Of a stretch of DNA of 15,160 nucleotides, positions 7,084-12,805 are shown piece after piece. Numbering within the stretch: the stretch's first letter is position 1; each line of letters begins with the position of its first letter. The DNA lies in contig CAYMTN010000132.1 of NCBI GenBank assembly GCA_964393335.1, positions 1-15,160 of the forward strand. The letters are read 5' to 3'. The notes beneath the pieces were generated by a model, which did not search any database, was not told the DNA's origin, and worked only from the letters and a program-made list of their open reading frames with translations. The position numbers and the translations under genes are program-made. The DNA comes from CAYMTN01 sp964393335 (lineage in GTDB: Bacteria > Chloroflexota > Anaerolineae > Aggregatilineales > Aggregatilineaceae).

Positions 7084-7629
7084 TCACGGCGTCAGGTCGA
7101 GATCGGCGCGCACGGTGATCGGCGCGCGTGCGGCCAGCGGCGCGGCGATGTCCGCCAGCGTCTGCCCGGTGACGGGATGCGGCAGGTCCGGCGCGAGGTC
7201 CGCCAGCGGCAGCGCGATAAACGCGCGCGTCAGGATGCCGGGGTCCGGCACGGTGATGTGCGGTGTGTCGATGACCTGATCGCCGTACAACGCGATATCC
7301 AGGTCAATCGTACGCGGCGCGAATTTGTCCGGCCCGCGCTCGCGCCCCAAACATAACTCGATAAACCGCAGCATGTTGTACTTCAGCGCCAGCGGCGGGA
7401 AATACCCGTCCGACTCGACCAGCACGGCGGCATTGAGAAAGTGATCCTGGCCCGGCGCGACCTGCCCCGCCGCGTCGATGGCGGGCGATTCGTACACGCG
7501 TGAGACGGCGTGCAGCGCCAGGTGGTAGTTTTGGGTGATCATCTGCACGGCGCGCCGCAGGTTGGCTTCCGGCTGGATGTTCGACCCCAGCGTGATGAAT
7601 ACGGCGGCTGGCTGTAACTCATGCGTCAA
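7084..7629 (-). CDS. folK: 2-amino-4-hydroxy-6-hydroxymethyldihydropteridine pyrophosphokinase (HPPK)
   Basis: Transfers pyrophosphate from ATP to 6-hydroxymethyl-7,8-dihydropterin, the step before dihydropteroate synthase in folate synthesis. Of 181 residues, the signatures are ITLGSNIQPEANL (12-24), SRVYESPA (43-50), FLNAAVLVES (64-73), GRERGPDKFAPRTIDLDI (95-112) with the Mg-binding D109 and D111, and the closing VPDPGILTRAFIALPLADLAP. The frame is open upstream to 7701, but homology begins near the TTG at 7627-7629. That start lies inside the folB 3' end with GGGAG about 10 bases upstream; an adjacent ATT is the only close alternative, and the ATG overlapping the folB stop is out of frame. 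The 11-base overlap with folB indicates translational coupling. The final HPPK motif has VPDP where VPHP is usual. Confidence 0.93.
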   Translation of the reverse strand: MTHELQPAAVFITLGSNIQPEANLRRAVQMITQNYHLALHAVSRVYESPAIDAAGQVAPGQDHFLNAAVLVESDGYFPPLALKYNMLRFIELCLGRERGPDKFAPRTIDLDIALYGDQVIDTPHITVPDPGILTRAFIALPLADLAPDLPHPVTGQTLADIAAPLAARAPITVRADLDLTP

Positions 7630-7993
7630 AATCGGCTCGCTCCCGTTCGATTTCCACGCCGACGGACTGCGCAAAACGCAGCGCGCCGGGTTTTTCCACA
7701 CGCACGATCACCCGCGCGGCATCGTGGTCCACCACGCAGATACGCGCGATGGCGGTAGCCAGCGCCTCGACCGTGTAATGCTGCGACGCCTCCACGTAGG
7801 CGATGATCGCCTTGGTGATGGTGCGGTAATTGAGCATGTCAGCGGCGCGGTCACTCAACCCGGCGGGGCGGATGTCAGTCAGCAGCGTCAGGTTGATCAG
7901 AATGTCTTGCTGTTTTTCGCGCTCCCAGTCGTTCAGGCCGATGATGCCGCGCAGCAGCAGGTCCTTGACGATGATTCTATCGTAATTTGCCAC
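7619..7993 (-). CDS. folB: Dihydroneopterin aldolase
   Basis: Cleaves 7,8-dihydroneopterin to 6-hydroxymethyl-7,8-dihydropterin and glycolaldehyde, feeding FolK directly. The 124-residue length fits the family. Visible are the opening YDRIIVKDLLLRGIIGLNDW, the pterin-side E24/E26 region (DWEREKQQDILINL), NYRTI (56-60), TVEALATAIARI, and the catalytic-lysine region VEKPGALRFAQSVGVEI with K101. The GTG at 7991-7993 is taken as the start because AGGGGG lies about 5 bases upstream and homology starts right after it; the ATG at 8089 would add 32 unrelated residues. It is the first gene of the folB-folK pair. folP is not adjacent in this window. Confidence 0.93.
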   Translation of the reverse strand: MANYDRIIVKDLLLRGIIGLNDWEREKQQDILINLTLLTDIRPAGLSDRAADMLNYRTITKAIIAYVEASQHYTVEALATAIARICVVDHDAARVIVRVEKPGALRFAQSVGVEIERERADFDA

Positions 7994-8029
7994 AGGTGCC
8001 CCCTCGGTGAGCGTTGGCCGTTGTTGTTG

Positions 8030-8035
8030 ACTATA
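8030..8035 (-). promoter_or_regulatory. Candidate -10 box for folB-folK
   Basis: TATAGT on the minus strand (5 of 6 to TATAAT), 37 bases before the folB GTG. No good -35 is evident. Confidence 0.3.
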
Positions 8036-8141
8036 CACTGCAAAGGGCGAGTTTTCCGGTTTTTTGGACGGTTCGAGACGATTTCCCATCGACCGCCGCG
8101 CGTGCGATTTTCGCTCAGACTATTCTCTCAACAGTACACGT

Positions 8142-8170
8142 TTGTCAATTCCCGGCGACTGATCCAGAAT
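8142..8170 (+). promoter_or_regulatory. Candidate sigma-70-type promoter for the glycosyltransferase gene
   Basis: TTGTCA (8142-8147, 5 of 6 to TTGACA) is followed after 17 bases by CAGAAT (8165-8170, 4 of 6). Transcription would start near 8177, about 44 bases before the GTG at 8221. It lies in the less GC-rich gap between the divergent folB and glycosyltransferase genes. Confidence 0.35.
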
Positions 8171-8220
8171 TGTTCAATTGTATGTGCCGGATGCCATTCG
8201 CCAATTCAAGGAAAATCCCC

Positions 8221-9411
8221 GTGAGATTTTTGTTCACCGTGCAGCCGTTGGTCGGTCATTTCCACTCGATGGTGCCGCTGGCTCAGGCGCTCACGGATCA
8301 TGGGCACGAAGTGGCGTTTGCCACCAGCGAGAATTTCGGCCCGATCGTGAAGCGCGTTGGGTTCGAGCATTTTTCGTGTGGCCGGGATTGTTTTGGGTCC
8401 AACGATATCCTTACCACCCTGCCCGAATGGCCCGCCATCGAGGCGCAGGTATCGCACAAAGGTATTCAGCAGATCTGGGGATTCATGCAAGGGTTCGGTC
8501 CCCAGATGGCCGATGACCTGATCGACCTGATACCGGTTTGGAAACCGGACTTGATTGTCCGGGACCCCATCGATTTTGGCGGTTACGTCGCCGCCGAGCT
8601 TTTCGACCTGCCCCACGCCAGCATCATGTGGGCCATCTACATTTCGCCCCGGCAAGGGTGTGTTGATCCCCTCAACGCGCTCAGGCAGCGCTATGGCCTG
8701 CCCGCAGAACCCGAACTCGATTCGTTCGACCGTTATTTCGTGTTGAACGCGCTGCCGCCTTCATGGACGTTTCTCGGTGCTGTTCCGCGCGCCGTGACCC
8801 ATCGATTCTGCATGCCGCCGTTTGACCGGAGTGTCACGCAAGACCTGCCGGACTGGGTCCATACCCTGCCCGACCAGCCGACTGTTTATGCCACGTTGGG
8901 CACGACATTCAACCAGACGCCTGACCGGTTCCGGGCGCTGATCGCGGCGTTGAGCAGGGAGGATTTCAACACGATCATCACCGTCGGGCAGTCAATGGAC
9001 CCGGCGCAGTTTCATCCGCTCCCGCGCCACGTGAAGATCGAGCGTTATATTCCGCAGACGCTGATCTTGCCCTACTGCGATGCGTTTATTTTCCACGGCG
9101 GGTTCAACTCGTTACACTCCGCGCTGTGGCACGGTTTGCCGATGGTCATCATGCCGCTGGAAGGCGGCGATCAACAGCCAACCGGTCAACAATGCGCCGA
9201 ACTTGGGATCGGCGTGCTGGTGGACGGCGAGTCGCCGGAGCCAGAAACGATACGCTGCGCGATCAGATCCGTCCTGGATCAATCCACCTACCGTCTGCGG
9301 GCACGACAGTTTCAGCGCGAGATGATGGAGCTTCCCGATCTTTCGCAGGCGGTGCTGCGCCTGGAAATCCTGGCGGAAACCCACGAACCGCAAACGACTG
9401 ATCGCCTGTAA
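8221..9411 (+). CDS. GT1-type (UGT/MGT-like) glycosyltransferase
   Basis: A 396-residue GT-B fold protein that would move a sugar from a nucleotide donor to a small acceptor in the cytoplasm. The N-terminal acceptor half begins VRFLFTVQPLVGHFHSMVPL, with the likely catalytic H13 in GHFHSMVPLA. The C-terminal donor half has the GT1 signature region: H292-G-G-FNSLHSALWHGLPMVIMP and GGDQQ (315-319), then GIGVLVDG. This resembles macrolide and rhamnosyl transferases. The GTG at 8221 was chosen because AAGGA lies 8 bases upstream and the first beta strand begins there; the ATG at 8191 is an alternative with a poor ribosome binding site. It is divergent from folB and convergent with the SDR. The acceptor cannot be read from sequence; the pterin neighbours make a pterin acceptor possible but unproven. 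Confidence 0.9.
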   Translation: MRFLFTVQPLVGHFHSMVPLAQALTDHGHEVAFATSENFGPIVKRVGFEHFSCGRDCFGSNDILTTLPEWPAIEAQVSHKGIQQIWGFMQGFGPQMADDLIDLIPVWKPDLIVRDPIDFGGYVAAELFDLPHASIMWAIYISPRQGCVDPLNALRQRYGLPAEPELDSFDRYFVLNALPPSWTFLGAVPRAVTHRFCMPPFDRSVTQDLPDWVHTLPDQPTVYATLGTTFNQTPDRFRALIAALSREDFNTIITVGQSMDPAQFHPLPRHVKIERYIPQTLILPYCDAFIFHGGFNSLHSALWHGLPMVIMPLEGGDQQPTGQQCAELGIGVLVDGESPEPETIRCAIRSVLDQSTYRLRARQFQREMMELPDLSQAVLRLEILAETHEPQTTDRL

Positions 9412-9500
9412 CACCTACGACCGCCGGTAACGCTCACTCAGAATCCCCCTGGTGAGAGGACCGATAACACCCATTCCGGCTGCCGTACCGGGTCGTGCCT

Positions 9501-10259
9501 TCACTTCAACGTCCCGATCAGGTGCTCGCCGCCATCGACCGGGATCAGCGCGCCGGTGATGTAGTCATTGGCCGCGAGAAAGACGACCGTCTGCGCGACG
9601 TAGTCCGGGCTGCCGGTGCGCTTGAGCGGAAGCTGTGCGCCCATCTGCTGCCAGCGCGCGGCGTCCATACCGGGCGGCGGCAGGATCGCGCCAGGCGCGA
9701 TGGCGTTGACGCGCACGTCCGGCCCCAGCTCGTAGGCGCTGACTTTGGTCAGGTGGATGATGCCCGCTTTGCTGATGCCGTGCTGTACGAAGCCGCGCCA
9801 GGGGAAGATGCCGCTCAGGTCGGCGATATTGACGATCAGCGCGGGCTGGTCGGGCGGGCGTTCGACCGACCGCATCAGGCGGGCGGCGCGCTGGCTGCAC
9901 AGGAACGGCGCGCGCAGGTTGACTTGCAGCACGTCTTTCCAGTCGTCGAGCGTGATGTCGTCAAACGGCTGCCTGACGAAACTCGCCGCGCTGTTGACCA
10001 GCACGTCCAGCCGCCCGAACGCGCCTGCGACGGCGTCAAATAACGCGTCGATTTGCGCCGGATCGCTCAGATCGGCCTGGACCGGGATCGCCCGCACGCC
10101 CAGCGCTTCGATCTCGCGGGCGGTGTCCTGCGCCGGACCCGCCGAGCTGCCGTAATGCACGACGATTGACGCGCCTTCACGGGCCAGCGCGAGCGCGATT
10201 GCCTTGCCGACGCGGTGCGCCGCCCCGGTGACCAGCGCGACTTTGTTCTCAAGCTGCAT
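9501..10259 (-). CDS. Short-chain dehydrogenase of the pteridine reductase (PTR1/FolM-like) type
   Basis: A 252-residue classical-length SDR using a nicotinamide cofactor. The cofactor motif is TGAAHRVG (11-18): Arg stands where most SDRs have Gly, as in PTR1 and FolM. LVNSAASF (87-94) also resembles the PTR1 pattern. In the active site D147 (NIADLSG) lies 13 residues before position 160 and K164 follows 4 later, the spacing of Asp181/Tyr194/Lys198 in Leishmania PTR1. Position 160, however, is His (codon CAC) instead of Tyr. Likely roles are pterin or dihydrofolate reduction, which could replace a missing dihydrofolate reductase; the changed residue makes activity uncertain. The start ATG at 10259 has a G-rich ribosome binding site 9 bases upstream. 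It lies downstream of folE on the same strand, separated by a repeat tract. Confidence 0.82.
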   Translation of the reverse strand: MQLENKVALVTGAAHRVGKAIALALAREGASIVVHYGSSAGPAQDTAREIEALGVRAIPVQADLSDPAQIDALFDAVAGAFGRLDVLVNSAASFVRQPFDDITLDDWKDVLQVNLRAPFLCSQRAARLMRSVERPPDQPALIVNIADLSGIFPWRGFVQHGISKAGIIHLTKVSAYELGPDVRVNAIAPGAILPPPGMDAARWQQMGAQLPLKRTGSPDYVAQTVVFLAANDYITGALIPVDGGEHLIGTLK

Positions 10260-10290
10260 GGCGAGTTTCCCCCCTCGGTGGAAGATCGTG

Positions 10291-10381
10291 TACCGTTTAC
10301 TGTTTACCGTAACATCCAGCCAGCGCAGTTTTCACGGTTCACGGTCTACGGTTTACTGTTCACCGTTTACCGTTTTCCGTA
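10291..10381. repeat. Heptanucleotide repeat tract (consensus YACSGTT)
   Basis: Two blocks of 7-base units. Block 1 has three units (TACCGTT, TACTGTT, TACCGTA; 10291-10311). Block 2 has seven (CACGGTT, CACGGTC, TACGGTT, TACTGTT, CACCGTT, TACCGTT, TTCCGTA; 10333-10381). Each block ends in CCGTAACA followed by a related CCAGC...AGTTT stretch, so the whole arrangement looks duplicated. It lies between the folE stop and the SDR start. No conserved spacers exist, so it is not a CRISPR array. Confidence 0.8.
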
Positions 10382-10426
10382 ACACGACCAGCAGAGTTTG
10401 GCGTGGGGACTGGATCGGCCAACGCA

Positions 10427-10482
10427 CTCTCCCCCACTCCTGCTTGGCGGGAGCCGCCATTCGGGCCGGGGGGTGAGGGTCT
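10427..10482 (-). repeat. C-rich interspersed repeat with internal hairpin, degenerate copy
   Basis: Read on the minus strand it begins ACCCTCACCCCCCGGCCC, passes through CTCCCGCCAAGCAGGAG, which can pair on itself, and ends GTGGGGGAGAG. I recognise this layout (CCCTCACCCC, CCGGCCCC, a CTCCCGC...GCGGGAG palindrome, GGGGGAGAG) as a repeat type common in Chloroflexota intergenic DNA; this is recollection, not a search. GGGTGAG at its edge (10471-10477) pairs with CTCACCC (10494-10500), which includes the folE stop codon, and may act as a transcript end. Confidence 0.5.
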
Positions 10483-10494
10483 TCAAACGGTCTC

Positions 10495-11181
10495 TCACCC
10501 ACCCATGTCCACCAGCCGGTAAAATTCGTCGCGCAGGTCGCGGTTGGTGCGGAATTCGCCGCGTTTCGCGGTCGTGACCATGTTGACGCCGTGTTTTTTG
10601 ACGCCGCGCAGCGCCGCGCAGCTATGGTGCCCTTCGACCACGACCATCACGCCGACCGGGTCCAGGTGCTGTTCGAGCGCGTCCGCGATCTCGTTGGTCA
10701 GGCGCTCTTGCACCTGCAAGCGCCGCGCGAACATATCCACGATGCGCGGAATCTTGCTCAGGCCAACGACTTTGCGGCGCGGGATATAGGCTACGTGGAC
10801 TTTGCCGGTAAAGGGCAGCATGTGATGCTCGCACATCGAGCTGTACTCGATGTTGGCGACCATGACCATCTCGCCTTCGCCGTATTCGACGTCGAACATC
10901 GCGCCATTGATGATCGTTTCCACGTCCTGATGATACCCTTCGAGCAGTTCGTCGTACATTTTGGCGACGCGGTACGGCGTGCATTGCAAGCCGTCGCGCT
11001 GCGGGTCTTCGCCGACGTTTTCCAGGATCACGCGCACGGCATCCTCAATCGCCGTCCGGGAATCGACCGCCTCAAATTCCTGTGTGGCGATGCGTTCCGC
11101 CACAGCGCACAGGCTGATAGACTCGCCATCGTCTGCGTGGTGGTTGTTTCCGTTCGTACCGAGTTTGCCGTTGTTTGCCAT
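10495..11181 (-). CDS. folE: GTP cyclohydrolase I (FolE, type IA)
   Basis: Converts GTP to 7,8-dihydroneopterin triphosphate, the entry step to folate and other pterins; cytosolic. The 228 residues include a 40-residue polar N-terminal extension (NNGKLGTNGNNHHADDGE) that is probably disordered. Core motifs: CTPYRVAKMYDELLEGY (67-83), SSMCEHHMLPFTGKVHVAYI (114-133), GLSKIPRIVDMFARRLQVQE (140-159), and GHHSCAALRGVKK (184-196). The zinc ligands C117, H120 and C188 have the same spacing as in the E. coli enzyme (C110, H113, C181). The ATG at 11181 is preceded by AAGGA and GGGGA. It is divergent from the adenylyltransferase gene and upstream of the SDR on the same strand. The final bases of the gene enter a hairpin with the adjoining repeat. 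Confidence 0.96.
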   Translation of the reverse strand: MANNGKLGTNGNNHHADDGESISLCAVAERIATQEFEAVDSRTAIEDAVRVILENVGEDPQRDGLQCTPYRVAKMYDELLEGYHQDVETIINGAMFDVEYGEGEMVMVANIEYSSMCEHHMLPFTGKVHVAYIPRRKVVGLSKIPRIVDMFARRLQVQERLTNEIADALEQHLDPVGVMVVVEGHHSCAALRGVKKHGVNMVTTAKRGEFRTNRDLRDEFYRLVDMGG

Positions 11182-11326
11182 TGATCCCCGTCCTTATGCG
11201 ATAGAATAACCCAGGAAACCGGCTGCATGATCGGATCGACAGCCATTTGATTAGATGCTCAGACATGGCTAGAGGTTACGGGGTAATCATTAAGATAAGT
11301 TTAGAAAAAAAACAGGATTACATGAG

Positions 11327-11334
11327 ATTATAGT
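11327..11334. promoter_or_regulatory. Overlapping bidirectional -10 elements
   Basis: The eight bases ATTATAGT read as exact TATAAT on the minus strand (11327-11332, toward folE) and as TATAGT on the plus strand (11329-11334, toward the adenylyltransferase gene). Leaders would be about 140 and 164 bases. No -35 fits either side well. Confidence 0.4.
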
Positions 11335-11384
11335 CAAAACCGCTGCCCACTGGCTTGTGCGCCATCTGGCATCAAATGGAGGAA

Positions 11385-11447
11385 CGCGGTGAACCGGTGA
11401 CAAGCCGAAAAACCGCGTTTGGGCCCGTAAGTGGGCGCGGCAAACGC
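11385..11447 (+). promoter_or_regulatory. Structured leader with two overlapping hairpins
   Basis: Stem A pairs CGCGGT (11385-11390) with ACCGCG (11412-11417), with an inner CGG/CCG pair. Stem B pairs GCGTTTG (11415-11421) with CAAACGC (11441-11447), with an inner GCCC/GGGC pair. The stems share the bases GCG at 11415-11417, so they cannot both form fully. This lies in the untranslated leader of the gene at 11505. I do not match it to a known riboswitch class. Confidence 0.35.
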
Positions 11448-11504
11448 TCCTGCTGTTGGGCTGAAAGCTGACCGCTGATCGTTATGTTCTGGAGGAAACA
11501 GACC

Positions 11505-12395
11505 ATGCCATTCACGTATGACTGCCTGCTCGACCGCTTCAAAACCTGGGCCGAGGCCGAACCCAGCATCCGGGGCGCGGCGATCATCGGGTCGCGGGCA
11601 CGGGCCGACCGCCCGGCGGATCAATGGTCCGATCTCGACCTGATCGTCACGACCACCGACCCGCAGCCATTTGTCACGACGACCGCCTGGCTGGACCACG
11701 TTGGCACCGCCTGGATCACGTTTCTCGAACCGACGATGGGCGGTTTGATCGAGCGCCGGGTGTTGTTCGAGGACGCGCTGGACGTGGATTTTGTATTCAT
11801 GCCGGTCGAAAGCCTCGCCGCGCTGGAATCGATCGCGCTCGACATCGTGCGGCGCGGCGTGCGTCTGGTGCTCGATAAGGATGGCACGCTGGACCGCGCG
11901 CTGAATGGAATCTCACTCCCAACCGACCCGCCGCCTGCCCCGCCGCCGGACGAAGCGACTTTTTTGAACACGGTCAGCGATTTCTGGTATCACACCGTCT
12001 GGACGGCGAAAAAGCTGCGGCGCGGCGAGCTGTGGACCGCGTCGGGCTGCGTGGACAACTACCTCAAGTGGCAGTGCCTGCTGCCGCTGATCACGTGGCA
12101 CGCCCGCGCGGCGCACGGCGAGCAGCTCGATACCTGGATGAACGGGCGATTCCTGGAGCAGTGGGCCGACGCACGGGCAGTAGCGGGCTTACGGGCTGCG
12201 TTCGGGCGGTATGACGCGGGCGACTTGTGGCAGGCGCTGCTGGGCACGATGGCCCTGGTGCGCTGGCTGGCTCCCGAAACCGCCGAGCGGCTGGGATACG
12301 CCTATCCTGCCCAGGCCGCCGCGCAGGTCACGGCGTGGGTCGATGCCTGTTACGCGGACTGGCAGGCCCGCCGGACCGATCAGCCCGTTTCATGA
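11505..12395 (+). CDS. Aminoglycoside 6-adenylyltransferase-like nucleotidyltransferase
   Basis: A 296-residue protein of the ANT(6)/AadE type, whose known members add AMP to streptomycin. The nucleotidyltransferase core is visible: G29-S-R, then S42-D43-L-D45-L in GSRARADRPADQWSDLDL, and a third acidic position D95 in LDVDFVF. The helical C-terminal half (FWYHTVWTAKKLRRGELWTA, then KWQCLLPLITWHA) matches the antibiotic-binding half of this family, and the length is normal. GGAGG (11491-11495) sits 9 bases before the ATG at 11505; an in-frame ATG at 11484 lacks a site. Chromosomal homologues in environmental bacteria often have no proven resistance role, so the substrate is uncertain. It is divergent from folE, and the 3' end adjoins the phhB promoter. 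Confidence 0.85.
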   Translation: MPFTYDCLLDRFKTWAEAEPSIRGAAIIGSRARADRPADQWSDLDLIVTTTDPQPFVTTTAWLDHVGTAWITFLEPTMGGLIERRVLFEDALDVDFVFMPVESLAALESIALDIVRRGVRLVLDKDGTLDRALNGISLPTDPPPAPPPDEATFLNTVSDFWYHTVWTAKKLRRGELWTASGCVDNYLKWQCLLPLITWHARAAHGEQLDTWMNGRFLEQWADARAVAGLRAAFGRYDAGDLWQALLGTMALVRWLAPETAERLGYAYPAQAAAQVTAWVDACYADWQARRTDQPVS

Positions 12396-12400
12396 TCGAT

Positions 12401-12429
12401 GTGCCACCCGGCGCGCAGTTTCTTATAAT
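12401..12429 (+). promoter_or_regulatory. Candidate promoter for phhB and the P19-like gene
   Basis: GTGCCA (12401-12406, 4 of 6 to TTGACA) and an exact TATAAT (12424-12429) are separated by 17 bases. The predicted start near 12436 gives a leader of about 43 bases. It begins 6 bases after the adenylyltransferase stop codon, so the downstream pair can be transcribed independently. Confidence 0.55.
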
Positions 12430-12478
12430 CTGCGATGAAATTCACCGGATAGGAAACCCAGGAAAGGAGTTTGACGGT

Positions 12479-12778
12479 ATGCCGACCGCCCTGAACGAGC
12501 ACGATATTCGCCAGCGCCTGGCCGATCACCCTGATTGGGCGTTGGGTGACGACGGGCAGTTACACGCCGACTACACGTTCAAGAATTTCATGCAGGCCAT
12601 GATGTTCACCAACGCGATTGCGCTGCTGGCGCAAACTGCCGACCATCACCCGGACCTGTTCGTCCACGATTACAAAAAACTCTCGGTCAGCCTGATGACG
12701 CACAGCGAAAACGCCATCACCGACCGTGATTTCAAGCTCATTTCGCAGATCGACGCGCTGCCGCGTTTCGTCGCGTAA
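12479..12778 (+). CDS. phhB: Pterin-4a-carbinolamine dehydratase
   Basis: A 99-residue protein of the PCD/DCoH family. Known members dehydrate 4a-hydroxytetrahydropterin, regenerating cofactor for aromatic amino acid hydroxylases; many bacterial copies lack such a partner and are linked to folate or molybdopterin metabolism instead. The signature is AQTADHHPDLFVHDYKKLSV, with the catalytic-type H56, H57 and a third His in LMTH (H75), followed by the ITDRDFKLISQID end. The ATG at 12479 has AAAGGAG (12463-12469) 9 bases upstream; the open frame reaches back to 12227 but that part overlaps the preceding gene out of frame. No phenylalanine hydroxylase is in the window. The next gene starts 27 bases later and is probably cotranscribed. 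Confidence 0.93.
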   Translation: MPTALNEHDIRQRLADHPDWALGDDGQLHADYTFKNFMQAMMFTNAIALLAQTADHHPDLFVHDYKKLSVSLMTHSENAITDRDFKLISQIDALPRFVA

Positions 12779-12805
12779 CACGTTCTCTCACAAGGCAAAC
12801 GTAGA

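Larger units (their letters stand above)
11182..11504. other. 323-base divergent leader region between folE and the adenylyltransferase gene
   Basis: The middle (about 11270-11340) is AT-rich, with an A8 run and promoter-like sequence, in contrast to its surroundings. It contains overlapping -10 boxes on the two strands at 11327-11334. The right part (11385-11447) holds strong inverted repeats just before the adenylyltransferase gene. A weaker TATTCT lies on the minus strand at 11203-11208, closer to folE. A 31-codon frame at 11376-11471 has no ribosome binding site. Confidence 0.5.

Noticed and set aside
8014..8220. 69-codon N-terminal extension of the glycosyltransferase
   Set aside because: The GT-B first strand begins at the GTG at 8221, which has AAGGA at the right distance; the upstream part overlaps the folB leader and a likely promoter.
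9432..9460. Possible terminator between the glycosyltransferase and SDR genes (CTCAC...GTGAG)
   Set aside because: Only a 5-base stem with a 14-base loop and no T-run.
10291..10381. CRISPR array
   Set aside because: The repeat unit is 7 bases and contiguous, with no spacers and no cas genes nearby.
11376..11471. 31-codon open frame in the adenylyltransferase leader
   Set aside because: No ribosome binding site, no recognisable sequence, and it coincides with the inverted repeats.
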